A DNA stretch of 64,000 nucleotides. It comes from Solirubrobacterales bacterium. GTDB lineage: Bacteria; Actinomycetota; Thermoleophilia; Solirubrobacterales; Solirubrobacteraceae. Below are positions 33,616-42,003 of the stretch, one piece after another; within the stretch, counting starts at the first letter, position 1; the number at the start of each line of letters is the position of its first letter. The position numbers were made by a program, and so were the translations under genes. The DNA is taken from assembly GCA_947474595.1 (NCBI GenBank), contig CANJIV010000001.1, positions 1 to 64,000 of the forward strand. Reading direction: 5' to 3'. A model generated the notes under the pieces. The model was not told where the DNA came from. It ran no database searches and saw only the letters and a program-made list of their open reading frames with translations.

Positions 33616-33720
33616 AGCGAGGTCACCTCCCTCGCAGCATCAATGATCCGCCCCCATACCCCGGCGGGTCATGTCTCTCTCCTCCCCGACAAAGACCGCT
33701 CCCCCGAGTGGTCTTTGTCA
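33616..33720 (+). ncRNA. Candidate C-rich-loop small RNA (6C-like)
   Basis: Three consecutive stem-loops: GCGAGG/CCTCGC (33617-33635, loop TCACCTC), GATCCGCC/GGCGGGTC (33645-33670, one G-U pair, loop CCCATACCCC), and GACAAAGACC/GGTCTTTGTC (33688-33719, an inner CTC/GAG pairing around CCCC). The linker before the third is TCTCTCTCCTCCCC. C-rich loops in actinobacterial RNAs are the hallmark of the 6C family, which base-pairs with G-rich ribosome binding sites. The RNA starts right after a good promoter. It may be independent, with the third hairpin as terminator despite lacking a U-tract, or be a leader of the DAHP synthase gene. Family assignment is tentative. Confidence 0.55.
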
Positions 33721-33782
33721 CATCTAGCCCCGTTCACCGTGGGCCCGCCGGAGGCGCGCAGTCCTATCGGCCCCGACACCGG

Positions 33783-33788
33783 TACGTT
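33783..33788 (+). promoter_or_regulatory. -10 box TACGTT, leaderless start for DAHP synthase
   Basis: TACGTT ends 7 nt before the ATG at 33796. The AGGAG that abuts the ATG has no spacer and cannot act as a normal Shine-Dalgarno on this start, which favours leaderless initiation. Confidence 0.55.
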
Positions 33789-33795
33789 TTAGGAG

Positions 33796-34863
33796 ATGCC
33801 CTCAACTCCAGACAGAGTCAGCGATCGGCGGATCGCGGATATTCAGCCGTTGCGTGCGCCCGCGCAGCTGCGTGACGAACTCGTGCTTTGCGACGAAGCT
33901 CAGGCTGCGGTCGTCGCTAGCCGCGACGCCGTTACGGCGGTACTCAACGGCACCGACGAGCGCCTACTGGTTGTAGTCGGACCTTGCTCGGTGCACGATC
34001 CCGTCGCTGCATCTGACTACGCTCATCGCCTAGTGGCGATGGCTTCGCAGTGTCGCGAGGAGCTGCTAATCGTGATGCGCGTCTACTTCGAGAAGCCCCG
34101 CACCACAGTGGGCTGGAAGGGCCTAATCAACGACCCGGGGCTCGATGGCAGCTTCGATGTCAACCGCGGCTTGCGTTTGGCTCGCAAGCTGCTGCTAGAC
34201 ATCCTTGAGATCGGGCTGCCTGTCGGCTGTGAATTCTTAGATCCAATAACCCCCCAATACATCTCTGACACGGTTAGCTGGGGCTCTATCGGTGCCCGCA
34301 CGGCTGAAAGCCAGGTCCACCGTCAGCTCTCCAGTGGCCTTTCGATGCCGATCGGCATTAAGAACTCCACCGGCGGCGACGTACAGGCCGCGGTTGACGC
34401 GGTCGCCGCCGCCGCAGAGAGCCATGTCTTCCCAGGCATCACGACCGAAGGGCAAGCCGCGATCTTCCAAACAACCGGCAATAGTGACTGCCATGTGATC
34501 TTGCGCGGCAGTGCGGCTGGTCCAAACTATGACGCTGCAAGCGTTACCGATGCGCTATCGCGGCTCAAGCGGGCCGGACTTGCGGGCCGGGTCATCATCG
34601 ATGCCAGCCATGGCAACAGCTCCAAGGACTACCTTCGCCAGCCGTTTGTTGCGGGCGAGATCGCCGATCGTCTGGCCGCCGGAGAGCGGGGCATCGTCGG
34701 CGTGATGCTTGAAAGCTTCCTTGTTGCCGGCCGCCAGAAGCTTGTGCTTGGGGACACCGATGGGCTCGTCTACGGCGCTAGTGTCACCGACGCATGCATT
34801 GACTGGGAGACGACGGTCTCGGTTCTCGAACGCCTCGCTGGCGCGATCAGCGCACGCCGATGA
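33796..34863 (+). CDS. 3-deoxy-7-phosphoheptulonate synthase, type I (AroFGH class)
   Basis: First enzyme of the shikimate pathway, condensing phosphoenolpyruvate with erythrose 4-phosphate. At 355 aa with VVVGPCSVHDP (metal Cys64), VYFEKPRTTVGWKGLINDP, IGARTAES and the late histidine/glutamate metal ligands (IDASHGNSSKD, GVMLES) it is the E. coli-like type I-alpha form, whereas many actinobacteria use the unrelated type II enzyme. Allosteric specificity cannot be read off. The 3' end overlaps the convergent FKBP gene by 17 nt. Confidence 0.95.
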   Translation: MPSTPDRVSDRRIADIQPLRAPAQLRDELVLCDEAQAAVVASRDAVTAVLNGTDERLLVVVGPCSVHDPVAASDYAHRLVAMASQCREELLIVMRVYFEKPRTTVGWKGLINDPGLDGSFDVNRGLRLARKLLLDILEIGLPVGCEFLDPITPQYISDTVSWGSIGARTAESQVHRQLSSGLSMPIGIKNSTGGDVQAAVDAVAAAAESHVFPGITTEGQAAIFQTTGNSDCHVILRGSAAGPNYDAASVTDALSRLKRAGLAGRVIIDASHGNSSKDYLRQPFVAGEIADRLAAGERGIVGVMLESFLVAGRQKLVLGDTDGLVYGASVTDACIDWETTVSVLERLAGAISARR

Positions 34864-35227
34864 GGTCCACGACGAAGACAAGTGTCTCGTCCGGACCGAT
34901 CGCAGCACCGGCGCCGCGCTTGCCGTAGGCAAGCATTGGTGGAATCGTGATGCGGCGACGCCCGCCGACCTTCATGCCAGCCACGCCTTGGTCCCATCCA
35001 GCGATCACCTGACCCTTACCCAGTCCGAACTGAAACGTGTCGCCGCGATCCCATGACGCGTCAAACTGCTTGCCCGTCGCCCACGAAACACCGACGTAAT
35101 GAACCTCAACGATCTTGCCAGTGACAGCCTCGTCGCCATCTCCGACTGTTAGGTCTTCAAGTTCGAGTTGATAAGAAGGCGGCTGATCGGCTGGGACTTC
35201 GACTTGAGGCTTCTCGGTGTTGGTCAT
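34847..35227 (-). CDS. FKBP-type peptidyl-prolyl isomerase
   Basis: Cytosolic 126-aa FKBP, a single domain after a 20-residue polar N-terminus. FK506-site residues are visible in VHYVGVSWATGKQFDASWDRG, GQVIAGWDQGVAGMKVGGRR and IPPMLAYGKRGAG. No signal peptide. The ATG at 35227 is exactly 7 nt after a TAGCGT box (leaderless). It overlaps the convergent DAHP synthase 3' end by 17 nt. Confidence 0.95.
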   Translation of the reverse strand: MTNTEKPQVEVPADQPPSYQLELEDLTVGDGDEAVTGKIVEVHYVGVSWATGKQFDASWDRGDTFQFGLGKGQVIAGWDQGVAGMKVGGRRRITIPPMLAYGKRGAGAAIGPDETLVFVVDLIGVR

Positions 35228-35234
35228 AAGTCAA

Positions 35235-35240
35235 ACGCTA
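35235..35240 (-). promoter_or_regulatory. -10 box TAGCGT, leaderless start for FKBP
   Basis: On the minus strand TAGCGT ends 7 nt before the ATG at 35227; no Shine-Dalgarno is present. Confidence 0.6.
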
Positions 35241-35295
35241 CCGATCCCGACGGTGTTTGGCCGACTGACTGCGAGGACGATCGTGATCCACGTCG

Positions 35296-36393
35296 TCACC
35301 GCGGCACGACTCGCGTGGCAGCAGCCTTCCATGTCGCTGCCACCGCTACTCCGGGCGCAAGGCCGAGGTCGACAACCGCTGCTGGCGTAACCTCGGCAAC
35401 CAGTGGCTGTCCAGCGCTCAGACCGACGCGTACTCGGCTGCCGATCTGCGTAACCGAATCGACAGTCGCCTCAATGTGGTTGCGCGCCGAGGTCATAGCC
35501 GCAGCGGACCCCCTTCCACCAGGCTCGAGCGAAATCTCCCACGGAAAGACGCTAACGGCGACAGGACCTGCCCCCTGATCGGTGCTCACTACGACCCCTC
35601 CTGCGTCTAGATCCACCGAGGTCAGACCGTCTGGACCGCATCGGGCGTATCCGCTCAAGACTACGGCCCCGGTCAGGTCTGCCACGAAGGAAGATGCAGG
35701 CCGGGCAGCCAAGTCACTCGCTAGGCCCTCTTGAATCACTCTCCCTGCATCGATCACAGCGACTCGGTCGGCAAGCAACGCGGCTTGGCCGAAGTCGTGT
35801 GTGACAAGCAACATCGGGATCTCGCTCTCGCGCAGCACTGCTGCTAGTTCGCGCGTCGCGCTAGCTCGGGTACGAGCGTCTAGTGCCGAAAGCGGTTCGT
35901 CTAGTAACAGCACCCGAGGTTGGAGTGCTAATGCGCGGGCGAGGCCGACTCGTTGACGCTCTCCACCCGACAGCGTCGCCGGTCGAGCATCGGCCAACGC
36001 TGCCATTCCAAAGCGATCGAGCAGCTCTAGGGCGCGACCACGGCGCTGAGAGCGCCGCATACGCTTCAACGGATAAGCGACGTTCTGCCAAGCGTTGAGG
36101 TGGCCGAACAGCGCGTAATCCTGGAAGACATAGCCACAGCCACGCAGCTCAGGGGCCACGCAGATATCAGAGTTACTGTCGAACCAGAGATCTTCACCAC
36201 AGGCCACTTGGCCGGTTTCGGGCGCTGTTAGCCCCGCCACTATCCTCAGAATCGTGGTCTTTCCAGCCCCCGATGGACCCGTCAGCGCGAGGCACTCACC
36301 GTCGGCCAGCTCCAGTGACACGTCGAGATCAAGCGACCCCAGTGACTTGGTGGCCCTAACTCTCAACACGACCAAGCGCCGCCTGGCCGCCAA
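35296..36393 (-). CDS. modC: Molybdate ABC transporter ATP-binding protein
   Basis: ATPase of the molybdate (possibly tungstate) importer, up to 365 aa. Walker A GPSGAGKTT, Q-loop FQDYALFGHL, signature LSGGERQRVGLARAL, Walker B LLLDEPLSALDA and switch histidine LLVTHD are present, followed by a C-terminal TOBE/Mop-like domain from about 295. The annotated ATG overlaps modB by 38 nt; an in-frame GTG at 36369 is an equally plausible start. Last gene of the regulator-modABC run. Confidence 0.9.
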   Translation of the reverse strand: MAARRRLVVLRVRATKSLGSLDLDVSLELADGECLALTGPSGAGKTTILRIVAGLTAPETGQVACGEDLWFDSNSDICVAPELRGCGYVFQDYALFGHLNAWQNVAYPLKRMRRSQRRGRALELLDRFGMAALADARPATLSGGERQRVGLARALALQPRVLLLDEPLSALDARTRASATRELAAVLRESEIPMLLVTHDFGQAALLADRVAVIDAGRVIQEGLASDLAARPASSFVADLTGAVVLSGYARCGPDGLTSVDLDAGGVVVSTDQGAGPVAVSVFPWEISLEPGGRGSAAAMTSARNHIEATVDSVTQIGSRVRVGLSAGQPLVAEVTPAAVVDLGLAPGVAVAATWKAAATRVVPR

Positions 36394-37165
36394 ACAGTTT
36401 TACGGTGAGCAGTAGCGCTCCCGAGATCGCGACTAGAACCGCCGAAAGCCCAAGCGCCGCAGTGAAGTTTGTGCCGAACTGTTCGTAGATGGCCAGCGGT
36501 GCAGTCTGGGTTATGCCGCGGAAGGAGCCGGCAAACATCAATGTTGCACCAAACTCGCCTAGCGCACGGCCCCAAGCCAATGCGAGGCCAGCGCCAAGGC
36601 CGGGCAGGGCCGCCGGGATCGCTATACGCAGAAAGCTACGAGCCTCCGAGGCGCCAAGCGTACGCGAGGCGTCCATCCAAGTGCGATCGACGGCGCCAAA
36701 GGCAGACTGCGCCTGGCGCACGTAGAAGGGCGCCGAGACGAAGGTCAGCGCGATGACCACTGCAGCGGTCTGGAGGACCAGCGTGATGCCAGCGTCCTGT
36801 AACGCTGGCCCAAGCAGGCCGTTTGGTCCCAGTGCTGCCAAAAGGGCGATACCAGCGACCGCGGGTGGCAGCACGAGGGGAAGTTCAACCACGGTGACCG
36901 CTAGGGCACGGCCACGAAAGTTGCGAGTTGCCAGCAGATAGGCAGCCGGGGTGCCGACCACGACGATGATCGCCACGGCGATCGAGCTGCACTCCAAGCT
37001 CAAGCGCAGCGCTTCAAGAGAACTTGGATCGCCAAGAGTTGAAAGTAGCTGTGCCGGGCCGCTGTCAACAAAGATCGCGACGATCGGCAGGAAGAGGAAG
37101 GTCAGCGTGACACTCAGCGCGAGGACCAAGAGGCATGCAAACCAACCATGTTTTCCCGAGCTCAT
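36356..37165 (-). CDS. modB: Molybdate ABC transporter permease
   Basis: Inner-membrane permease of 269 aa, about six helices. The cytoplasmic coupling (EAA) loop reads ALAWGRALGEFGATLMFAG, and the GSFRGITQTAPLAIYEQF segment is typical of ModB. Its ATG overlaps the modA stop by 4 nt (ATGA), indicating translational coupling. Confidence 0.95.
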   Translation of the reverse strand: MSSGKHGWFACLLVLALSVTLTFLFLPIVAIFVDSGPAQLLSTLGDPSSLEALRLSLECSSIAVAIIVVVGTPAAYLLATRNFRGRALAVTVVELPLVLPPAVAGIALLAALGPNGLLGPALQDAGITLVLQTAAVVIALTFVSAPFYVRQAQSAFGAVDRTWMDASRTLGASEARSFLRIAIPAALPGLGAGLALAWGRALGEFGATLMFAGSFRGITQTAPLAIYEQFGTNFTAALGLSAVLVAISGALLLTVKLFGGQAALGRVES

Positions 37166-37935
37166 CGTGCTCCCGCTGGCGGCGGTTCAAATCCGGCGCC
37201 AGCGAGCGCCCGCTGCCCACCTCCATCGAGCAGGCCGGCGACAAACGTCTCCGCTTGCTTGTGCTGCGCGCTGCCCTTGACGACCGCCACGCCATAGGCC
37301 ACATGGGGCTCTAGTGCCGGCGGCAGCTCGATCGCCTTGAGCCTGCCTCCCGACGCCTCGACATCTGTGATGTAGACAAACCCTGCGTCGACCGCTCCTT
37401 GACTTAGCTTGCCGACGATCCCCCCGACGTCTGGCTCGCGCGACCTGACGTTGTTGAGAATCGCTGCGCGCTGGACACTAGGAAGGCGCGACAGAACCTT
37501 CGCCGTGTAATCGCCGACAGGGACTCCCGCTGCGCCTATGGCGAGCGTGATGTCGCGAGCGCTCAGATCGGCCAGCGATTTAACTTTCATGGCGTCACGG
37601 CCAACGGCGATCACGAGGCGATTGCCGGCGAAGATGATCGGGCGTTCCACCAGCCCAGCCGCAAATAGCTCCTGCGGCAGTTCAGTGTTGGCCGCCGCGA
37701 AGATGTCGGGACGAACGCCTTGGCGAATCTGAGTCGCGAGAGCGTTAGAGCCAGCGAACTGAAGTTTGACCTCGCCATCACTGAACGCCTCGGCGTACTG
37801 CGTAAAAGCATCCTTAAGAGAGCTAGCGGCCGAAACTGTGAGCGACGACCCCTGATCTCCCTTGCCGACACCGCAGCCGACTAGCGTCAATGCAAGCAGT
37901 AGAGCGACGGCAGCTACTCGGCGCTCGGAGTTCAC
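37162..37935 (-). CDS. modA: Molybdate-binding lipoprotein
   Basis: Extracytoplasmic binding protein, 257 aa. Lipobox LVGC with lipidated Cys21; the mature domain begins LTVSAASSLKDAFTQYAEAF, the ModA oxyanion-binding signature (the Ser residues contact molybdate), and contains FAGNRLVIAVGRDA. It overlaps both neighbours by 4 nt, so regulator-modA-modB-modC is one translationally coupled operon. Confidence 0.95.
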   Translation of the reverse strand: MNSERRVAAVALLLALTLVGCGVGKGDQGSSLTVSAASSLKDAFTQYAEAFSDGEVKLQFAGSNALATQIRQGVRPDIFAAANTELPQELFAAGLVERPIIFAGNRLVIAVGRDAMKVKSLADLSARDITLAIGAAGVPVGDYTAKVLSRLPSVQRAAILNNVRSREPDVGGIVGKLSQGAVDAGFVYITDVEASGGRLKAIELPPALEPHVAYGVAVVKGSAQHKQAETFVAGLLDGGGQRALAGAGFEPPPAGAR

Positions 37936-38339
37936 CGATCACCACGTTCGATCATCACCGATGTCGCCTTGACTGCCGCAGCCACTCGTACTCCCGGCGC
38001 TAGGCCTAACTCTTCCACAGCGTCCCGCGTGACCGCTGCCGTGACGCGAAACGGCCCGGCCTGAATCTCGACCAGCGCCATCACTCCATCTACTTCAACT
38101 GAGGTGACAACACCAGGAAAGCGGTTACGAGCAGAAAGAGCGTCCCCCGCAACGTGGCGCCGGGGCCGATCGCTAAGACGCTCGACCTCGGCCAAAGGCA
38201 CACGGCGACGTCCGCGGTCATCGCGCGACGTCTTGATCTTGCCCGCGCGATCCCAGCGGCGCAACGTGTCTGCGCTTAGCCCTAGGGCGCGCGCTGCTTC
38301 TCCAACTGTGAGATCGTGCTCTGACATCTGCCTAAGCAT
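37932..38339 (-). CDS. MerR-type HTH plus TOBE/Mop regulator of the mod operon
   Basis: Up to 135 aa. N-terminal MerR/excisionase-like helix-turn-helix (LTVGEAARALGLSADTLRRWDRAGKI, in two halves), a short basic linker, then a C-terminal TOBE/Mop molybdate-binding domain (about 70-135). The pairing of a DNA-binding domain with a Mop domain is analogous to ModE and argues for molybdate-responsive control of modABC downstream. ATG at 38339 or 38327; the second has a weak AGG 4 nt upstream. Confidence 0.85.
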   Translation of the reverse strand: MLRQMSEHDLTVGEAARALGLSADTLRRWDRAGKIKTSRDDRGRRRVPLAEVERLSDRPRRHVAGDALSARNRFPGVVTSVEVDGVMALVEIQAGPFRVTAAVTRDAVEELGLAPGVRVAAAVKATSVMIERGDR

Positions 38340-38415
38340 TACATATGCAAGACAGGATTGTCAGGTTCCCGAATCAGTGCTCCGCGAGGGCCGTGGACGC
38401 ACGCGAAAGGCAAAT

Positions 38416-39678
38416 ATGGAACCCTCCTTCGCTATGCCACTTGCCAAAACTGAACCACTACGCCGCGAGATAGAGCGAACCCTTACCGATCGGCCGTTCA
38501 CGGTCCGCTTCTGGGACGGAACCGAGATCCCCGCAACGTCAACTCTCTCCGATGCCTCGAGCACCGCAAACGCGAGCGCCAACCTACTGCCGACCTTCAC
38601 CGTGCGCTCGCCACGCGCGCTTGCTTATATCTTGCGAGCACCAGGCCAACTCGGGCTTGGACGGGCCTACGTTTCAGGTGAGCTCGACGTCGATGACCTC
38701 GATGCGCTGCTGTTGGTGTTGTCAAACTGGAAGCCACCCCACCTCGACGCAGCGGCAAAGCGACGGCTAGCGCTCGCAGCCCTGCGCGCCACCGGATTAA
38801 CGCTGCCGCCGCCGCCTCCTCAAGCCGAGCTGCGGCCCCAAGGTCGGCGCCATACGGCCGAGCGCGACCGCCGTTCGGTGCGCCACCACTACGATCTACC
38901 GCCTGAGTTTTTTGCACTCTTCCTCGATAGGTCGATGACCTACAGCTGCTCGATCCTCTCGCGCGGGGCTAAGACCCTCGAGGAGGCGCAGGAGACCAAG
39001 CTCGAGCTCGTATGCACCAAGCTGGGCCTTCAAGCCGGCGAGCGGATCCTTGACGTTGGCTGCGGCTGGGGCTCGTTTGCCGTCCACGCTGCCAAACATC
39101 ACGGCGTTCACGTAACCGGAATCACACTCTCTCCGCCGCAAGCCGAGCGCGCTCGTCAACGAGCACACGAGGAAGGCGTTGCCGACTTGGTCGACATTCG
39201 CGTCATGGACTACCGCGATATTGCCGGTGAGCGCTACGACGCAATCTCCAGCATTGGGATGGTTGAACACGTAGGCAGCGCACAGATCGACGCTTACACG
39301 GCGAAACTAGCCAGCGTCTTGGGTCCGGGAGGGCGACTACTTAACCACGGCATCGCACGCCTACGACACGGCGAGCCTGAGGCTGGCCCGTTCTCTGACC
39401 GCTACGTCTTTCCCGACGCGGCACCGCTGCATCTCTCCCGCGTACAGCTCTCGCTCGAACGCGCTGGCTTCGTAACCGAACACATCGAGGGCTTTGGCGC
39501 AGACTACGCCGACACTTTGACTCACTGGATTGAGCGCCTCGATGCCAACCTTGAGCGCGCCACTGAATTGGCCGGAGAAGAGCGCCTGCGCGTTTGGCGG
39601 GTCTATCTGCGTGCGGCTCGTAACGGATTTCGCACCGGCTTTATGGGCCTCTACCAAGTGCAGTGCGTACGCACTTAA
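38416..39678 (+). CDS. Cyclopropane-fatty-acyl-phospholipid synthase family methyltransferase
   Basis: SAM-dependent lipid methyltransferase, 420 aa. The SAM site is ILDVGCGWGSFAVHAAKHHG with GITLSPPQ and the catalytic region SIGMVEHVG; an N-terminal lipid-binding domain of about 120 residues precedes it and HHYDLPPEFFALFLD marks the family. It adds a methylene or methyl group to unsaturated acyl chains of membrane lipids. The frame is open far upstream, but ATG 38416 has AAAGG 6 nt upstream and starts clear of the divergent regulator gene. Confidence 0.9.
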   Translation: MEPSFAMPLAKTEPLRREIERTLTDRPFTVRFWDGTEIPATSTLSDASSTANASANLLPTFTVRSPRALAYILRAPGQLGLGRAYVSGELDVDDLDALLLVLSNWKPPHLDAAAKRRLALAALRATGLTLPPPPPQAELRPQGRRHTAERDRRSVRHHYDLPPEFFALFLDRSMTYSCSILSRGAKTLEEAQETKLELVCTKLGLQAGERILDVGCGWGSFAVHAAKHHGVHVTGITLSPPQAERARQRAHEEGVADLVDIRVMDYRDIAGERYDAISSIGMVEHVGSAQIDAYTAKLASVLGPGGRLLNHGIARLRHGEPEAGPFSDRYVFPDAAPLHLSRVQLSLERAGFVTEHIEGFGADYADTLTHWIERLDANLERATELAGEERLRVWRVYLRAARNGFRTGFMGLYQVQCVRT

Positions 39679-39687
39679 ACGTCCGGG

Positions 39688-40533
39688 CTACTTAATCCGC
39701 ACAAAGACGTTGGGATCTGGGCCCCTGCGCTGTCCTACATCCAAGCCACCGATCGCCTCCATCTCGCCAACGCTGAGCTGAAAACCGAAGAGATCGAGAT
39801 TCTCTTCGATGCGCCTTTGGGTAACGGACTTAGGGATCACGACGTGCCCAAGCTGAAGATGCCAACGCAGGACAACCTGAGCGGCCGTTCTGCCGTGGGC
39901 CTCGCCGATCTCAGTGATCACTGGATCCTCAAGGACGTCTCCCTGCGCGAGAGGACTCCACGCCTCAGTGACGATCCCTAGTTCAGCGTGCGTACGCCGC
40001 AGCACGGGCTGCTGGAAGCGGGGATGGAGCTCGATCTGGTTGATCACGGGAGTCACGCCGGTCTCTTCAATAATCCGCGCGAGGTGACTTGGCTCAAAGT
40101 TCGATACACCGATCGCCCTTGCTAGCCCTTGCGCTTGGAGGTCGATCAAGGCCCGCCACGTCTCCAGGTAGAGATCCTTACTCGGGACTGGCCAATGAAT
40201 GAGGTAGAGGTCTACCTGCTCCATCTTGAGGCGATCGAGGCTCGCCCTGAGCGCCGCGGTCGCCTGCTCGTAACCATGGTCATCGTTGAAGCACTTAGTC
40301 GTAACAAAGACGTCGCTGCGATCAAGGCCACTGGCGCGGATTGCCTCGCCAACGCCGACCTCATTGCGGTAGATCGCGGCGGTATCGATGTGCCGATAGC
40401 CGGCCAGTAGCGCGCGGCCAACAACCTCGGCCGTCTCGGCAGGCGGCACCTGAAAGACACCAAACCCGATCTGGGGAATCTCGACTCCGTCGCGCAGAAG
40501 GATGTTGGGAATCTCAACTATGGGCGGCGTCAT
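39688..40533 (-). CDS. Aldo/keto reductase
   Basis: NADPH-dependent AKR of 281 aa, TIM barrel. The tetrad is visible: Asp and Tyr in DTAAIYRNE, Lys in FVTTKCF and His in YLIHWPVP; the C-terminal VIPKSVTQRRIEENLDLF binds NADPH. Close in type to the AKR5 2,5-diketo-gluconate reductase group. The longest frame would run through tRNA-Tyr, so the start is ATG 40533, where the protein opens IPNILLRDGVEIPQIGFG; a TATACT -10 box ends 11 nt upstream. Confidence 0.92.
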   Translation of the reverse strand: MTPPIVEIPNILLRDGVEIPQIGFGVFQVPPAETAEVVGRALLAGYRHIDTAAIYRNEVGVGEAIRASGLDRSDVFVTTKCFNDDHGYEQATAALRASLDRLKMEQVDLYLIHWPVPSKDLYLETWRALIDLQAQGLARAIGVSNFEPSHLARIIEETGVTPVINQIELHPRFQQPVLRRTHAELGIVTEAWSPLAQGDVLEDPVITEIGEAHGRTAAQVVLRWHLQLGHVVIPKSVTQRRIEENLDLFGFQLSVGEMEAIGGLDVGQRRGPDPNVFVRIK

Positions 40534-40544
40534 AACAACAAAGC

Positions 40545-40550
40545 AGTATA
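40545..40550 (-). promoter_or_regulatory. -10 box TATACT for the aldo/keto reductase
   Basis: On the minus strand TATACT ends 11 nt before the ATG at 40533, implying a leader of a few nucleotides. It lies between tRNA-Tyr and the reductase. Confidence 0.5.
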
Positions 40551-40569
40551 GGTAGCGCCTCGATGACGA

Positions 40570-40651
40570 TGGGGGGAGCAGGATTCGAACCTGCGAAGGC
40601 AGAGCCAACGGGTTTACAGCCCGTCCCCTTTGACCGCTCAGGAATCCCCCC
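40570..40651 (-). tRNA. tRNA-Tyr (GTA)
   Basis: Class II tRNA of 82 nt. Acceptor stem GGGGGGA/TCCCCCC, anticodon loop CTGTAAA with anticodon GTA in the stem ACGGG/CCCGT, long variable arm (GCTCTGCCTTCGC region), T arm GCAGG-TTCGAAT-CCTGC and discriminator A. CCA is not encoded. A TACTAT -10-like box lies about 24 nt upstream (40675-40680). Confidence 0.96.
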
Positions 40652-40817
40652 GTGCGCTGGCTTCGGCGTTGGCAATAGTAGCGACGAAGCGCCCCTCGGG
40701 TTAGTCCGGCGCGACGAGCCCTGTGATGAACATGCCTAAGAAGTAGTTGCCCAGCAGTCAAAGCTTGCAGATATGCGGCCGGCAGAGGCCCCAGGACACC
40801 ACGCTCTAGTAAGAAAC

Positions 40818-40847
40818 GCGGCGGACGGCCTCAGGGCCGCCCGCCGC
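40818..40847 (-). terminator. Intrinsic terminator after the sigma factor gene
   Basis: Stem of 7 bp (GCGGCGG/CCGCCGC), one A-C mismatch, then 5 bp (CGGCC/GGCCG) with a TCAG loop. On the minus strand it is followed by GTTTCTT. It begins 11 nt past the sigma factor stop. The rest of the 206-nt gap to tRNA-Tyr holds only the tRNA promoter region. Confidence 0.85.
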
Positions 40848-40857
40848 TACCCACGCC

Positions 40858-42003
40858 CTACGCTAGATCGCGTAGGCGCTGAGCCTCGGGCAGTGCCTCG
40901 AGCTTCTTGAGTGTGTGATTCTCGATCTGACGGATCCGCTCACGCGTCACGTTGAACGCGCGACCGACCTCCTCCAATGTTCTGGGCTGACCGCCACCGA
41001 GACCAAACCGCATCTCGATAACCTCGCGTTCGCGGGTCGGCAGCGCCGACAGTGCGCGTCGTACGTTCTCGCGCCGCAGGCTTTCGGAAGCCAACTCGAA
41101 AGGAGATTCGGCTGCCTTGTCCTCGATGAAGTCACCTAGCTCGGAGTCATCCTCCTCGCCGACCGGCTTCTCCAATGAGATCGCCTGCTGAGAGAGCCGC
41201 AGAATGTCGCGTACCTCCCGCGCCGTGCAATCTAATTCAACGGCGATGTCCTCTGCCGTTGGCTCACGGCCAAGGACCTGGATCAGCTGACGCTCAACGT
41301 GAACGACCTTGTTGAGCTTCTCGACCATGTGAACGGGGATCCGAATCGTGCGGCCTTTATCTGCGATCGCACGAGTAACAGCCTGGCGGATCCACCAAGT
41401 TGCATAGGTCGAGAACTTATAGCCACGCCGGTAGTCGAACTTTTCGACTGCGCGAATCAGTCCCAGTGAACCCTCTTGGATCAGGTCTAGAAATGTCAGA
41501 CCACGCCCGAGGTAAGACTTCGCAATCGAGACGACAAGGCGAAGGTTAGCCTCCACCATCTGCTGCTTGGCATCGATGTCACCTTTTTCAATGCGCTTAG
41601 CCAGCGCGACCTCTTGGTCTGCTGTCAGCAGCGCCACACGGCCCATCGCACGTAGATAAAGCCGTAGCGAATCCAGGCTTGGCTCTACCGTGAGATCGAT
41701 CTCGGGCTTCTTGCGCTGATCTGGATGCGCCTCGGCCGCGGGTCTCGACTGTGCCTCGACCCTGCCGTTTTCTGACGTTGCCGGACGGCCATCTGAGCCC
41801 ACCACATCGATCCCTTGATCTTCGAGATAGGCGTGTAACTCGACAACCTGTTCTTTGGTGACCTCGACCTCATCGAGGCATGTTGCGATCTGGTCGAAGG
41901 TCAGAAATCCTCGTTCTTGGCCTTCGGCGATCAGCGTCCGAAGCTCTTCGATCTCAGCGATCGGCGCCTCGTCTGCGAGCAGTAACTGCGGCTTTGTGCT
42001 CAA
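40858..42003 (-). CDS. sigA: Primary RNA polymerase sigma factor (RpoD/SigA)
   Basis: Housekeeping sigma-70, 381 aa. Region 1.1-like helical N-terminus (about 1-70), polar linker, region 1.2 ([17 protein letters not shown]), region 2 with the -10-recognition helix ([20 protein letters not shown]), region 3, and region 4.2 ([20 protein letters not shown]). Start is TTG at 42003 with AGGGGGAGG upstream, spacing 10. The leader contains a long-range complement to that Shine-Dalgarno. The regions 2.4 and 4.2 look standard, consistent with TANNNT -10 boxes across the window. Confidence 0.97.
   Translation of the reverse strand: MSTKPQLLLADEAPIAEIEELRTLIAEGQERGFLTFDQIATCLDEVEVTKEQVVELHAYLEDQGIDVVGSDGRPATSENGRVEAQSRPAAEAHPDQRKKPEIDLTVEPSLDSLRLYLRAMGRVALLTADQEVALAKRIEKGDIDAKQQMVEANLRLVVSIAKSYLGRGLTFLDLIQEGSLGLIRAVEKFDYRRGYKFSTYATWWIRQAVTRAIADKGRTIRIPVHMVEKLNKVVHVERQLIQVLGREPTAEDIAVELDCTAREVRDILRLSQQAISLEKPVGEEDDSELGDFIEDKAAESPFELASESLRRENVRRALSALPTREREVIEMRFGLGGGQPRTLEEVGRAFNVTRERIRQIENHTLKKLEALPEAQRLRDLA

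Noticed and set aside
33671-33727. 18-codon leader peptide for attenuation of DAHP synthase
   Set aside because: A frame from ATG 33671 crosses the third hairpin, but it has no Phe, Tyr or Trp codons and no ribosome binding site, so a classic aromatic attenuator is unsupported.
38104-38415. N-terminal extension of the CFA synthase upstream of 38416
   Set aside because: It is antisense to the mod regulator gene and Arg/Ser-rich; the ribosome binding site is at 38416.
39688-40761. Aldo/keto reductase of 357 aa starting at 40761
   Set aside because: The extension runs straight through tRNA-Tyr; the conserved protein begins at ATG 40533.
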